64,000 nt of DNA from Nostoc sp. CENA543 (GCF_002896875.1 NZ_CP023278.1:4782501-4846500); one strand, 5' to 3'. Numbered from the stretch's first letter, positions 40,118 to 49,670 are shown. Translations and numbers: made by a program. Notes: generated by a model not told the origin, from the letters alone.

Positions 40118-40214
40118 TCATTAGCTATGGGGCATAGGGCATAGGGCATGGGGCATAGAATTTTTCTCTTTTTACCCCTCACTTTCCCAGTCCCCAGTCC
40201 CCATTCCCCAGTCC
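40118..40214. repeat. Heptamer repeat between convergent genes
   Basis: GGGCATA/GGGGCAT units, then C-rich CCCCAGTC units. Same family as the other arrays. Confidence 0.6.
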
Positions 40215-41053
40215 CTATAACTGATTCGGGTCAATGCCTAATTCTTTTAACTTAGCAGCTAATTTTTCTGCGCGTTGATTTTCTTGTGCTAGTAGTTCTA
40301 CTGCTGTGGGAATCCAATTCCCTGCTGTATCGTACCAGCGTAACCACAGGCGTTCAATTCCTTGGTAATACCAATTCGCGAAAATATTGATACAGACGGA
40401 AACCATGAAAGCTTTGCTGCATCTAAGTTTTTTAATTGCGAATTGCGACTTGCGAATTGTGAATTGGTATAAGTACCTTGCCAGAGTCCTAACCCTACTT
40501 GCAGACTCGGCATCCAAATTTGTGGTGTACTTAAGTCAATGGGGTGATAACTGTCTGCGACTAGTTGGAAGGCTTGGAGTTTATCTGTGTAGCGGTCAAA
40601 TACGATGTAGTAAGGAATTCGCAAAATTCGTTCATATACCTCCCATTTAGTCGGAGGTTGACTAACTTCTCGTAAAGTTTGACCTAAATCTTCCTTCTCC
40701 GTCCCAGGAGATAATAATTCTACCACCACAAAAGGAGCGACACTTTCTTGCCAGATGACATAACTTAAACGTAAATCTCTTTGTTCATATAAACGAGAAA
40801 CCCCAACTACTGCAAACCAGTCAGGACGTTTGTACCATAGGGGATTGTGAGTGTCGTAATACAAGTTTAAATCAGTAGCAACTAATACTTGATCTGCTGG
40901 GTAATTAGGAGTAGAGAAAGTTTCTCTTAAAAGCTGTGATTGCAAAATGTGAAATTCATCAGGCAAGCCAGAATCCTCCAGGTATTCGCTAGGAAGATCA
41001 TACATAGTAGGTAGGGCTACTTTGGCAGGCTGGGGAGGGTCTGTTTGATACAT
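40215..41053 (-). pseudogene. Uma2 family (DUF820) gene interrupted by a MITE-like insertion
   Basis: Minus strand from ATG 41053. The first ~190 residues read as a normal Uma2 protein: WFAVVGVSRLYEQRDLRLSY, VIWQESVAPFVVVELLSPGT, RILRIPYYIVFDRYTDKLQA and QVGLGLWQGTY. The expected continuation (YQGIERLWLRWYDTAGNW...) is found ~104 bp later in another frame, ending at 40215. The segment between (about 40368-40471) is an inserted repeat. Translation passing through the insertion ends at 40298 with a novel ~55-residue tail. The PD...E nuclease core lies before the break, so the altered protein may still fold; I call it disrupted, not necessarily dead. Confidence 0.8.
40368..40469. mobile_element. 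~102-bp MITE-like element inserted in a Uma2 gene
   Basis: The ends ATACCAATTC (40368-40377) and GAATTGGTAT (40461-40470) form a perfect inverted repeat. The flanks suggest duplication of TA (or ATA) on insertion. On the minus strand the inner sequence, from TTAAAAAACTTAGATGCAGC through GTCTGTATCAA to GCGAATTGGTAT, aligns with the element at 61743-61875. One end contains TTGCGAA heptamers. Confidence 0.8.
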
Positions 41054-41146
41054 AAGTCAAGTCCTAACCGACTAATTTTAAGTTAGCAAAGAAAGGCATA
41101 ACTTTGGTATAAACAAAAATATATTCAACCAACTTTTTTAAACCAT

Positions 41147-42211
41147 ATGTCAACAATATTAGTTACAGGAGGAGCAGGATTTATTGGTGCTAATTTTATT
41201 CTTTTAGCGAGAAAACTAAATTGGGCAAATGTCATTAATTTGGATAAGCTAACTTATGCTAGTAATTTAGATAATTTAGCAGCATTACAAACAGACAATA
41301 ACTATCATTTTATTCAAGGAAATATTAATAATTTTGAGTTGGTTAGTTATATTCTAGAGCAATATCAACCTGATGCTGTCATTAATTTTGCGGCAGAAAG
41401 TCATGTTGATCGCTCAATTTTTAGCCCCCAGGATTTTATTGATACTAACGTAATCGGAACTTTTCAGCTATTAGAAGCAAGTAAATTTTATTGGCAAAAA
41501 TTATCAAAACAACAACAAAAAGAATTCCGATTTTTGCATATATCTACAGATGAGGTGTACGGCTCACTCACTCCCACAGCACCAGCATTTAAAGAGGATA
41601 CACCTTATTCGCCTAATAGTCCTTATGCTGCATCGAAAGCATCATCTGATCACTTTGTACGCGCTTATTATCATACCTATGGGTTGCCGACTTTAACCAT
41701 TAATTGCTCGAATAATTACGGGCCAATGCAATTTCCAGAAAAGCTGATACCTTTAATAATTCTCAATGCTATTGCTAGAAAAACATTACCCATTTACGGA
41801 GACGGGCAAAATATCCGTGATTGGCTTTATGTAATTGATCATTGCCAAGCTATATATCTAGTGTTAAAACAGGGAAAAATTGGCGATACTTATAATATTG
41901 GTGGGTTAAATGAACAAACTAATCTGACTGTAGTTGAAAAAATTTGTGCTATTCTTGATGAACTAATTCCTATAGCTAATTTTTCTTATTCATCGTTAAT
42001 TAATTTTGTCAAAGACCGTCCCGGACATGACCGACGATATGCAATAGATTGTCAAAAAATTAGTCATGAATTAGGCTGGTATCCTCAAGAAGACTTTGAT
42101 AGCGGACTGCTAAAAACTGTGCAGTGGTATTTAAATAATCCATCTTGGTTAGAGCAAGTTCGTTCTAGAAATTATCAAGCATGGTTACAGCAAAACTACG
42201 AAAATAGATAA
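41147..42211 (+). CDS. rfbB: dTDP-glucose 4,6-dehydratase
   Basis: A 354-aa extended SDR, the second enzyme of dTDP-rhamnose/deoxysugar synthesis. MSTILVTGGAGFIGANFI (Rossmann motif), FAAESHVDRSIFSPQDFIDT, LHISTDEVYGSL, the catalytic YAASKASSDHFVRAYYHTYG with YxxxK, NYGPMQFPEKLIPLII, and the C-terminal DRPGHDRRYAIDCQKISHEL are all diagnostic. Length normal. It lies 42 bp upstream of rfbA, and both have AT-rich codon use. The remaining enzymes (rfbC, rfbD) are not in the window. Confidence 0.95.
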   Translation: MSTILVTGGAGFIGANFILLARKLNWANVINLDKLTYASNLDNLAALQTDNNYHFIQGNINNFELVSYILEQYQPDAVINFAAESHVDRSIFSPQDFIDTNVIGTFQLLEASKFYWQKLSKQQQKEFRFLHISTDEVYGSLTPTAPAFKEDTPYSPNSPYAASKASSDHFVRAYYHTYGLPTLTINCSNNYGPMQFPEKLIPLIILNAIARKTLPIYGDGQNIRDWLYVIDHCQAIYLVLKQGKIGDTYNIGGLNEQTNLTVVEKICAILDELIPIANFSYSSLINFVKDRPGHDRRYAIDCQKISHELGWYPQEDFDSGLLKTVQWYLNNPSWLEQVRSRNYQAWLQQNYENR

Positions 42212-42253
42212 TGAATTGAGTGAATAATATTTGATGCTAATAATAAATTAAAT

Positions 42254-43156
42254 ATGAAAGGTATTATCCTCGCTGGAGGTTCAGCGACACGTCTTTATCC
42301 TATAACTCAAGTTATCAGTAAGCAGCTTTTACCTGTTTACGACAAACCGATGATTTACTATCCGTTATCTGTGTTAATGCTTGCAGGTATTCGGGATATT
42401 TTAATTATTTCTACTCCGACTGATTTACCTTTATTTCAAAGACTATTACAAGATGGTTCTCAGTGGGGTTTAAAGTTTAGTTATATTGCTCAACCAGAAC
42501 CGGAAGGGCCTGCACAAGCTTTTATTTTAGGAGAAAATTTCATAGGTGATGATTCAGTCTGCCTAATTTTAGGTGACAATATTTTTTACGGACACGGTTT
42601 GACAGAAGTTTTAGTTAAGTCAGCAACTCTGAAAACAGGTGGATTGATTTTTGGCTATCAAGTAAAAAATCCCCAAATCTATGGAGTCATTGAATTTGAT
42701 GCTGATGGTAAAGCGATAAATATTGAGGAAAAACCATTATTTCCCCAATCAAATTATGCTGTCCCTGGAATATATTTTTATGATTCACAAGTAGTAGAAA
42801 TTGCTACTAATTTAAAACCTTCTATTCGCAATGAGTTAGAAATTACTGATGTCAATTTGATTTACCTAAAACGCAATCAGCTACAAGTCGAGTTACTTGG
42901 TAGGGGGTATGCTTGGTTAGATACAGGTACTCACGAATCTTTACATCAAGCCACTAATTTTATTCAAACTCTTGAGGAAAGACAGGGTTTAAAAATTGCT
43001 TGTATCGAAGAAATCGCTTATTTGAAAGGATACATTGATTTATCTCAGGCGCGTAAATTGGCTGAGTCAATGGCGAAAAGTAGTTACGGTGAGTATCTGA
43101 TGAGAATTTTTGAACATGAGAAAAAATATGTTTTCAATAAAGTTGTCAATAGATAA
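42254..43156 (+). CDS. rfbA: Glucose-1-phosphate thymidylyltransferase
   Basis: The 300-aa nucleotidyltransferase makes dTDP-glucose, the substrate of the upstream Rfb[19 protein letters not shown] is the pyrophosphorylase signature; [73 protein letters not shown] and [15 protein letters not shown] complete it. Length is normal for the RmlA short form. It is cotranscribed with rfbB and is followed by a 106-bp structured repeat. Confidence 0.96.
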   Translation: MKGIILAGGSATRLYPITQVISKQLLPVYDKPMIYYPLSVLMLAGIRDILIISTPTDLPLFQRLLQDGSQWGLKFSYIAQPEPEGPAQAFILGENFIGDDSVCLILGDNIFYGHGLTEVLVKSATLKTGGLIFGYQVKNPQIYGVIEFDADGKAINIEEKPLFPQSNYAVPGIYFYDSQVVEIATNLKPSIRNELEITDVNLIYLKRNQLQVELLGRGYAWLDTGTHESLHQATNFIQTLEERQGLKIACIEEIAYLKGYIDLSQARKLAESMAKSSYGEYLMRIFEHEKKYVFNKVVNR

Positions 43157-43213
43157 TTCTCGTTAGTCCAGAATCTCAAATAGAGATGATATTTATCACG
43201 TTTGCAAACAATA

Positions 43214-43319
43214 ATATAGCAGTTCTATCTGATTTGTGAGAACTCGCGGTGTCAAGATCCCCGACTTCTTTAAGAAGTCGGGGATCTTGTGTCTCATGAA
43301 TGATTTAGAACTGCTATAT
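43214..43319. repeat. 106-bp structured interspersed repeat, copy 2
   Basis: The ends ATATAGCAGTTCTA and TAGAACTGCTATAT are perfectly complementary. The centre forms a long inner stem GATCCCCGACTTCTT/AAGAAGTCGGGGATC, followed by the same TTGTGTCTCATGAATGATTTA stretch as copy 1 (25511-25616). It sits between rfbA and pgsA, which converge, so it may also terminate transcription. Confidence 0.85.
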
Positions 43320-43349
43320 CAGTCTTATAAATAATTCCGTTAGATAGTG

Positions 43350-43883
43350 TTAGTTAGTTTCTGGAGATTGCTTGCTGGGAGAATTTTGAGGCCATAGATA
43401 AATTACCCCAGACACTAAAGTCAAAATTACAGAAATCCAAAAGGCGATGAGAGAAGGAGTTTCCCAGTTTGATGGTAAGGGTGCGATGAGCAAAGCGATC
43501 GCAATAATCTGACTCACCGTTTTGAGTTTACCCCAGATATTCGCCCCGCTAATCGTCGTTTGGTTAACTCGCCACCCCGCGATCGCTAATTCTCGCGCTA
43601 AAATCAAAAACACTCCCCAAGCTGGGATTTTTCCCAACTCCACTAACACTAGTAATGGTGCTAATACCAAAAACTTGTCTACTAAAGGATCAAGAAACTT
43701 ACCTAAATCACTAATTTGATTCAGTTTTCTAGCTAAATAACCATCTAACCAATCTGTCAACGCTGCTACTAAAAAAATTGCTAAACATATCCATCTAGAT
43801 TGTTCTGTAGGGTTGTACAGTCCATAAAGTAGAAATGGTACACCCAGTAGCCGAGAAAAAGTAATCCAATTGGGTAAAGTCAC
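43350..43883 (-). CDS. pgsA: CDP-diacylglycerol-glycerol-3-phosphate 3-phosphatidyltransferase
   Basis: The 177-aa integral membrane enzyme catalyses the committed step to phosphatidylglycerol, the lipid required by photosystems. The CDP-alcohol phosphotransferase motif is complete: DWLDGYLARKLNQISDLG, then KFLDPLVDK (DGx2ARx8Gx3Dx3D). Four to five hydrophobic segments are visible, ending LIAFWISVILTLVSGVIYLW. It starts MTLPNWITFSRLLGVP, as usual. Length normal. Confidence 0.94.
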   Translation of the reverse strand: MTLPNWITFSRLLGVPFLLYGLYNPTEQSRWICLAIFLVAALTDWLDGYLARKLNQISDLGKFLDPLVDKFLVLAPLLVLVELGKIPAWGVFLILARELAIAGWRVNQTTISGANIWGKLKTVSQIIAIALLIAPLPSNWETPSLIAFWISVILTLVSGVIYLWPQNSPSKQSPETN

Positions 43884-43994
43884 GCTGCTTCAATCCGAAT
43901 GCAAAATTTAAAATTAATAAACCTATCAATAAATCTCCTAATGCCACTTTTTGGAGTGTAGCAATTGCAAAGTTTATATCATTATTAAAATTTT

Positions 43995-44558
43995 TTATAG
44001 TTTCAACCAGCCAAATAATTCTCCTAAAGTCAAATGCAAATCACTAACTAAATTGGGAACTGGTAAAACATCTTCTTCGTTTTCTAAAAATATTGGTTGT
44101 TGCTGTGGTGGATACACTATAACACTAGGTTCTTCTGGGTCGATTAACCAACCTAATTTAGTACCATAATTTAAGCAGTGTAGAATATTTCTAATAACTT
44201 TTACCCCATTTTGTTCGGGAGAGAGGATTTCAATTGTCCAATCTGGATATGTGTTAAACACATTAGCAACATTGCCTTTTTCATCAACAGGAATTCTCTC
44301 CCAAGCAAATACTGCAACATCAGGAACAGTGGAACGTCCGCCAAATGTACAACGTAATTCTGGGAAAGCCAGAGCAGTTTTATTTGCTTTGACTACACCA
44401 TTAATGGTAGTGACTAATTCGCCTTGAAGTCTACTGTGTTTACCTTGAGGCATAGGTTTTTGAATGATTTCACCATCGATATATTCGCTGGCTGGTTCAG
44501 TTTCTGGTAGTTGCAAGAATTCTTCTAAAGATATCTTGCGCGTTGGTGTTTTAATCAT
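43995..44558 (-). CDS. Uma2 family (DUF820) putative endonuclease
   Basis: A 187-aa short Uma2 protein. Typical start KISLEEFLQLPETEPASEYI and DGEIIQKPMPQGKHSRLQGE; then VPDVAVFAWERIP and PDWTIEILSPEQN (PD...E), GTKLGWLIDPEEPSVIVYPP, and an LTLGELFGWL end. It belongs to the branch with an N-terminal LEEFL...PASEYIDG motif, unlike the other two family members of the window. Transcribed alone. Function unknown. Confidence 0.88.
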   Translation of the reverse strand: MIKTPTRKISLEEFLQLPETEPASEYIDGEIIQKPMPQGKHSRLQGELVTTINGVVKANKTALAFPELRCTFGGRSTVPDVAVFAWERIPVDEKGNVANVFNTYPDWTIEILSPEQNGVKVIRNILHCLNYGTKLGWLIDPEEPSVIVYPPQQQPIFLENEEDVLPVPNLVSDLHLTLGELFGWLKL

Positions 44559-44724
44559 AATATTTTCTGGTTCAGTTATTAATTACTAGTAGTCATCATT
44601 CTTATTTTAGTGTGCCATGTTGTCTGAGTTATTCTCTTCAAGAAACATAATATCTTGAGAATAATCAAGTTTTTTGTGTATTTGCATGGCATGATCTGTA
44701 TTTTGAGATCATCTAAACAATAAT

Positions 44725-46137
44725 ATGAGCGACAATACAGATTTTCGCATCGAGCGCGATTCAATGGGCGATCGCCAAATCCAGAGTAATGTTTATTACG
44801 GTATTCAAACTCTACGAGCTATCGAAAACTTCCCGATTAGCGGACTTAAACCATTACCTACTTACGTAGATGCTTGTCTATTAATTAAAAAAGCTACAGC
44901 AATTGTCAACGGTGAACTTGGTTGTATTCCCCAAGATATTAGTCAAGCAATTGTACAAGCCACCGATGAAATTCTAGCGGGTAAATTTCGTGATCAATTT
45001 GTGGTAGATGTTTATCAAGCCGGTGCTGGAACTTCTCACCACATGAATGTTAATGAAGTCTTATCTAACCGGGCTTTAGAAATTCTCGGTGATGAAAAGG
45101 GAAATTACAAACGGGTGAGTCCGAACGATCATGTCAACTATGGACAGTCTACCAACGATGTGATTCCGACAGCGATTCGCATTGGCGGCTTGTTAGCACT
45201 GCAAAGGACATTGCACCCAGCTTTAGAAACAGCGATCGCTACCTTAGAAACCAAAGCTGTAGAATTTCAAGATATCGTTAAATCCGGCAGAACCCACCTC
45301 CAAGATGCTGTACCTGTCCGTTTAGGCGAAAACTTCCGGGCTTGGGCGCAAATCCTTTCCGAACATCAAAACCGCCTCTACGCCGCCTCTGGGGACTTAA
45401 TGGTGCTAGGTTTAGGCGGAAGTGCAGCAGGAACGGGACTAAATACCCACCCCCAATATCGTTTCCGCGTCGTAGAAGTCCTCTCAGAATTACTCAATCT
45501 TCCTTTGCAACCTGCACCCCATCTCATGGCTGCTATGCAGAGTATGGGCGCGTTTGTGAATGTTTCCGGCGCATTAAGAAATTTAGCCCAAGATTTAGCT
45601 AAAATATCCCATGATTTGCGCCTGATGGATTCAGGGCCAAAAACCGGTTTTAAAGAAATTCAACTACCCCCAGTACAACCAGGTTCATCGATTATGCCAG
45701 GGAAATATAACCCCGTCATGGCAGAGATGACATCAATGGTATGTTTTCAAGTCATGGGTTACGACAATGCGATCGCTCTTGCAGCCCAAGCCGGACAATT
45801 AGAATTAAACGTGATGATGCCGTTAATTGCCTATAACCTGATTCACAGTACAGAAATTCTCGGTAATACTATCGCCGCCCTCACAGAACGCTGCATCCAG
45901 GGAATTACCGCTAACAAAGAACGTTGTTTAGCCTACGCCGAAGGCAGTTTAGCCTTAGTTACCGCCCTCAACACCCATATCGGTTACTTAAACGCCGCCG
46001 CCGTCGCCAAAGAATCCCTAGAAACAGGTAAATCTTTAAGACAGATAGTCTTAGAAAAAGGGCTGATGAGTGAAGCAGACTTAGCTACTGTGTTAAATCT
46101 AGAACAGATGAGCATGATTGTAGGGAATGGGGAATAG
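44725..46137 (+). CDS. aspA: Aspartate ammonia-lyase (fumarase/aspartase superfamily)
   Basis: The 470-aa enzyme is a class II fumarase/aspartase fold. Start: FRIERDSMGDRQIQSNVYYG. Substrate loop VDVYQAGAGTSHHMNVNEV (aspartases have QAGAGTS, fumarases have QTGSGTQ), NDHVNYGQSTNDVIPTAIR, SGRTHLQDAVPVRLG, and the catalytic-Ser loop PGSSIMPGKYNPVMAEM. That last motif differs from the usual MPGKVNPV by Val to Tyr. The HHMN instead of TNMN is also unusual. Aspartase (aspartate to fumarate plus ammonia) is most likely; a related lyase cannot be excluded. Confidence 0.87.
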   Translation: MSDNTDFRIERDSMGDRQIQSNVYYGIQTLRAIENFPISGLKPLPTYVDACLLIKKATAIVNGELGCIPQDISQAIVQATDEILAGKFRDQFVVDVYQAGAGTSHHMNVNEVLSNRALEILGDEKGNYKRVSPNDHVNYGQSTNDVIPTAIRIGGLLALQRTLHPALETAIATLETKAVEFQDIVKSGRTHLQDAVPVRLGENFRAWAQILSEHQNRLYAASGDLMVLGLGGSAAGTGLNTHPQYRFRVVEVLSELLNLPLQPAPHLMAAMQSMGAFVNVSGALRNLAQDLAKISHDLRLMDSGPKTGFKEIQLPPVQPGSSIMPGKYNPVMAEMTSMVCFQVMGYDNAIALAAQAGQLELNVMMPLIAYNLIHSTEILGNTIAALTERCIQGITANKERCLAYAEGSLALVTALNTHIGYLNAAAVAKESLETGKSLRQIVLEKGLMSEADLATVLNLEQMSMIVGNGE

Positions 46138-46270
46138 GGAATGGGGACTGGGGACTGGGAAAACAGGGGAAGAAAAACTTCACTCATTACTCATTACTTA
46201 TTACTTATTACTCATTACTCACCACGGGCTAAACGCCCCGCTTCCGCTAACAGCACTCATCACTCATTAC
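46130..46270. repeat. Repeats after aspA (GGGAATG, CATTACT) with GGGCTAAACGCCC hairpin
   Basis: GGGAATGGGGACTGGGGAC (46130-46160) is followed by ACTCATT/ACTTATT heptamers (about 46185-46220) and a GC-rich bit with GGGC-TAAAC-GCCC and GCTAACAGCACT (46226-46256). The latter is shared with the inverted repeat at 49176-49222. Confidence 0.65.
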
Positions 46271-46289
46271 TTATTCGCACTTATTTACC

Positions 46290-47261
46290 ATGCAACATTT
46301 AAAACCATCTGTCAGCCTTATCCGGGCTAATTCCTACGCCAAGGATTCTTTAAAAGAATATTTAACCACCTTATTAGAACCTTTAGGCGGAATGGCGGCT
46401 TTTGTCAAACCAGGACAACGCGTTTTACTCAAACCTAATTTACTCACCGGCTCACGTCCTCAAAAAGAGTGTACCACTCGCGCTGAATTGGTTTATGCGG
46501 TTGCCCAAATGGTCATCGCCGCAGGTGGAAAACCATTTTTAGGCGATAGTCCTGCTTTTGGTAGTGCTAAAGGTGTAGCCATAGCCAATGGTTATCAGCC
46601 CATCATTCAAGAATTAAATCTGCCTATCGTAGAGTTTCACGGACAGCGTTATCAAACCGTGAGTGAAAACTTTAATCATCTCCTACTCAGCAAGGAAGCC
46701 ATAGAAGCAGATGTTGTGATTAACTTACCCAAAGTTAAATCCCATAGTCAATTAACCTTAACTTTAGGCGTTAAAAACCTCTTTGGTTGCGTTCCAGGCA
46801 AAATGAAAGCTTGGTGGCACATGGAAGCGGGTAAAGATGCTAACCGCTTTGGGGAAATGTTAGTGGAAACCGCCAAAGCCATTAATCCCGATTTAACCAT
46901 CTTAGATGGGATCATTGGTCATGAAGGTAATGGCCCTAGTGGTGGCGAACCTCGGAACTTAGGTATATTAGCCGCAGCTACCAATGTTTTTGCCCTAGAT
47001 AGGGCGATGGTGGAAATTCTCAATGTTCCACCCCATCAAGTCCCTACGGTTGCTGCTTCTCAACGCTTAGGAGTTTGTCCAGAACTGGCGGAGATTGATT
47101 TTCCCAATTTGCATCCTGATTTACTCCAAATCAAAGATTGGCGATTGCCAGATGAGTTAATGCCCATTGATTTTGCCATGCCGAGAGTAATTAAGTCTAC
47201 TTTTAAACATTTATATATTCGGTTTATCAAAGAACCAATGAGTGCCTACGGTAGACAGTAG
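46290..47261 (+). CDS. DUF362 domain protein
   Basis: The 323-aa protein of the DUF362 family has sequence VKPGQRVLLKPNLLTGSRPQ, VAQMVIAAGGKPFLGDSPAF, VVINLPKVKSHSQLTLTLG, VKNLFGCVPGKMK and LTILDGIIGHEGNGPSGGEP, all typical. It lacks the C-terminal 4Fe-4S ferredoxin domain often fused to this family. Function is unknown. It starts at ATG 46290 without a clear ribosome-binding site, and is followed by hairpins at 47315-47386. Confidence 0.85.
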   Translation: MQHLKPSVSLIRANSYAKDSLKEYLTTLLEPLGGMAAFVKPGQRVLLKPNLLTGSRPQKECTTRAELVYAVAQMVIAAGGKPFLGDSPAFGSAKGVAIANGYQPIIQELNLPIVEFHGQRYQTVSENFNHLLLSKEAIEADVVINLPKVKSHSQLTLTLGVKNLFGCVPGKMKAWWHMEAGKDANRFGEMLVETAKAINPDLTILDGIIGHEGNGPSGGEPRNLGILAAATNVFALDRAMVEILNVPPHQVPTVAASQRLGVCPELAEIDFPNLHPDLLQIKDWRLPDELMPIDFAMPRVIKSTFKHLYIRFIKEPMSAYGRQ

Positions 47262-47314
47262 TTTATCGTGAGCATTTCTGCAAAAGCGAGTGCAAAACCT
47301 GCTACAACAATCTC

Positions 47315-47386
47315 GCAATCAGGAGGTTAGTCTATAGATTACCCTCCGATTGCTTAACTAGACCGCCCTTTAGTGGCGGTTTTTTC
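47315..47386 (+). terminator. Two-hairpin terminator (or 3'-end sRNA) after the DUF362 gene
   Basis: First stem: GCAATC-A-GGAGG (47315-47326) with CCTCC-GATTGC (47343-47353), 11 bp with one bulged A and a 16-base loop. Second stem: ACCGCC (47362-47367) with GGCGGT (47375-47380), followed by TTTTTT. The second is a textbook factor-independent terminator; the first is stronger than termination needs. Confidence 0.8.
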
Positions 47387-48075
47387 CAATTAGTCATTAG
47401 TCAATTGGTCAATAGTCATTAGTCAATAGTCATTAGTCAAGATTTACATACTTATATATCAGTTGACTAAATTTAAAGTAAGATTACTGAAATTTATTAA
47501 TTGAGAAGATAGATATCATTTTTCGTGTGATTACTGAATGAACAATGGCAAAAATCAGTAATTTATATGTATTTCTGCGGTAGGATTTTTCAGGAATAGA
47601 AATCTGCTAACCTGTTTCTTATACTAGTATGAGAAACTGCGTCTTTATATGTTCTGATGAATCAAAAACGATATTAATTTCAGCATAATTTCGGTTAATA
47701 CCCCAGTGTAAATAACCAACGAAATCGATAAAAATAGCTTAGACAAAGCTTTTGGAAATGATAAAATAATTTTTAATAAACAAAATTCAGGTAAAAAATT
47801 CATTGGTTGCAAGAGTCATATCTCCGCCCATTGAATGATTTTGTTAACCTAAATTTAACCTAATATGACATATCATGTACTCAATCAAGTGGAAAACATT
47901 GGTTTGCCATCATGTATAAAGCGCACCCATGATGAAATACTCAATTATGACACTTGCCTAACTGGTTGACGTTTTTCACGGCTACACATTTGACAATAGA
48001 AAGTAGCTAAAATAGGATCGAGACTCTCGACTAGAGAGCAAAACCATCATTAATTGCGAGTAACTCCAATTCTGT
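47387..48075. other. Intergenic stretch upstream of the 61-aa membrane protein gene
   Basis: TCATTAG/TCAATAG heptamers at about 47390-47440, then ~550 bp of AT-rich sequence without an open frame I trust. Confidence 0.55.
47990..48018 (+). promoter_or_regulatory. Candidate promoter of the 61-aa protein gene
   Basis: TTGACA (47990-47995), 17-base spacer, TAGGAT (48013-48018): a good sigma-70-type match ~57 bp before the ATG at 48076. Confidence 0.6.
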
Positions 48076-48261
48076 ATGAATTCAGATAGTCAGTCTGCCA
48101 AACCTCCCGACACGTATTCCCATCGCTTGGCAGATTTCGTGGGAACATTAATAGCTGTAGTCACCCTAACACTACCTGTGTTTGTCATTGCCTACTATTC
48201 CACCAATGTTCCAGCAAGTCAACAACCCATAACTTATGAACTACCAGCAGGTGAACAATAA
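48076..48261 (+). CDS. Small single-span membrane protein, 61 aa
   Basis: Hydrophilic start with Ser/Gln/Pro/Asp (MNSDSQSAKPPDTYSHRLAD), one hydrophobic span (FVGTLIAVVTLTLPVFVIAYY, about residues 21-41), then a polar tail of ~20 residues ending PAGEQ. No family name comes to mind. A clean promoter upstream and a strong hairpin downstream make it a transcription unit of its own. Its positive-inside balance suggests N-in, C-out. A photosynthetic-membrane small subunit is possible but unsupported. Confidence 0.7.
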   Translation: MNSDSQSAKPPDTYSHRLADFVGTLIAVVTLTLPVFVIAYYSTNVPASQQPITYELPAGEQ

Positions 48262-48596
48262 GCAAAATCAGCAATTATGAAATTTCACCAGCCAGCAGTT
48301 CCAAGCATATGGAGAAGAATTTTGATTTAGCAGCACTCCTAAATATATGACTTTGAGCTAAATCTGCGTTATTAGCTCCAATCTTTAGAATTTGACATTA
48401 CGAATGGGGAAATCCCTGATTAGGGGAAAAAGTTAGTAAAAAGCGTCGCCATATCTTGATGGCGACGCTTTTTACTAACAAAAACTAATGTGGTTCAAAA
48501 TAATACTTGGGAAGAATGTCCATCTTGGCCATAAAATTTTACACGGGGAGTATGTCCCCAATAAATTTTGAGTGAAATACAAAAGAGGAATTTCTT
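48262..48596. other. Intergenic region before ppa
   Basis: 335 bp: 3' region of the small membrane protein gene, the hairpin at 48433-48478, and the ppa promoter. No gene. Confidence 0.6.
48433..48478. terminator. Perfect 20-bp hairpin
   Basis: The arms 48433-48452 (TTAGTAAAAAGCGTCGCCAT) and 48459-48478 are fully complementary with a 6-base loop; the 3' arm contains TTTTT. It works equally on either strand in principle; position fits termination of the small membrane protein gene. Confidence 0.8.
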
Positions 48597-49109
48597 GTGG
48601 ACTTATCCCGTATTCCAGCCCAGCCAAAACCCGGTGTCATCAATGTTTTAATTGAGATTGCTGGCGGTAGTAAAAACAAATACGAGTTTGACAAAGACCT
48701 GCAAGCCTTTGCTCTAGACCGGGTACTATATTCTTCAGTCAAGTATCCTTATGACTATGGCTTTATCCCTAACACACTAGCGGAAGATGGCGATCCTCTA
48801 GATGGTATGGTGATTATGGATGAACCCACCTTTCCTGGTTGTATCATTCCTGCTAGACCAATTGGTTTTTTAGAAATGGTGGATGGTGGCGATCGCGATG
48901 AGAAAATTTTGTGTGTACCAGACAAAGATCCACGTTACAGCCACGTCAAATCCTTAAGAGATGTAGCACCACACCGCTTGGATGAAATTGCTGAATTCTT
49001 CCGCAGTTACAAAAATTTAGAAAAGAAAGTCACTGAAATTCTCGGTTGGCAAGATGTGGACAAGGTTGCAGCTCTAGTAGACAAATCTATCAGAGCTTAT
49101 AGGGGATAG
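48597..49109 (+). CDS. ppa: Inorganic pyrophosphatase (family I)
   Basis: The 170-aa cytoplasmic enzyme hydrolyses pyrophosphate released by biosynthesis. [60 protein letters not shown] with the metal-binding Asp cluster, and [19 protein letters not shown] are all standard. Start is GTG 48597 with AGAGGA seven bases upstream. Length normal. Transcribed alone. Confidence 0.97.
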   Translation: MDLSRIPAQPKPGVINVLIEIAGGSKNKYEFDKDLQAFALDRVLYSSVKYPYDYGFIPNTLAEDGDPLDGMVIMDEPTFPGCIIPARPIGFLEMVDGGDRDEKILCVPDKDPRYSHVKSLRDVAPHRLDEIAEFFRSYKNLEKKVTEILGWQDVDKVAALVDKSIRAYRG

Positions 49110-49175
49110 TGGGCAATCGTTATTGGGTCAGACTAAAGTAAAAAGTAGAGAGTCTCCAGAACTGATTGCTTGATG

Positions 49176-49222
49176 AGTGCTTTTAGCATCACAGGTTTAC
49201 GCCCCGTGATGCTAACAGCACT
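49176..49222. repeat. Inverted repeat upstream of panD (GCTAACAGCACT family)
   Basis: Arms AGTGCTTTTAGCATCAC (49176-49192) and GTGATGCTAACAGCACT (49206-49222) pair at nearly every base. It lies between ppa and panD, 55 bp before the panD ATG. The right arm matches part of 46226-46256. Confidence 0.7.
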
Positions 49223-49276
49223 AATGAATTTGTGTTTGTTGCCAAGTATACCAATTGCCACATAACTGGAAAAGAA

Positions 49277-49660
49277 ATGCTGCGTAACTTTCTCTTAGCA
49301 AAAATTCACAATTGCACCCTCACAGGCGCGAACATTAATTATGTGGGTAGTATCAGCGTCGATAAAATTTTATTAGAAAAGGCGGGGATTTTACCCTACG
49401 AGCAAGTGCAAGTAGTGAATAGTGCTAATGGCGAGCGTTTCATTACTTATGCTATACCAGCTCCAGCCTATTCAGGAATTATTGAACTAAATGGGGCTGC
49501 CGCCCGTCTAGGCATGATCGGCGATCGCGTGATTATAATGACATACGGGCAGTTTACGCCAGAGGAGATCAAAAGTTACACTCCTACTGTAGTCCTTGTG
49601 GATGAACACAACCAAATTTTGGAAGTACGCCACTACGACGACCTGCTCAATAAGGTCTAA
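49277..49660 (+). CDS. panD: Aspartate 1-decarboxylase (pyruvoyl enzyme)
   Basis: The 127-aa enzyme makes beta-alanine for pantothenate. It is made as a proenzyme that self-cleaves before a serine to form the pyruvoyl cofactor: [18 protein letters not shown] holds the Gly-Ser site at about residues 24-25. [30 protein letters not shown] and the acidic C-terminal region are typical. The ATG at 49277 gives the standard start [17 protein letters not shown]; the frame is open upstream to 49232, but that part does not match the family. It is followed 10 bp later by the MBL-fold gene, likely one operon. Confidence 0.95.
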   Translation: MLRNFLLAKIHNCTLTGANINYVGSISVDKILLEKAGILPYEQVQVVNSANGERFITYAIPAPAYSGIIELNGAAARLGMIGDRVIIMTYGQFTPEEIKSYTPTVVLVDEHNQILEVRHYDDLLNKV

Positions 49661-49670
49661 AAACAAAAAA

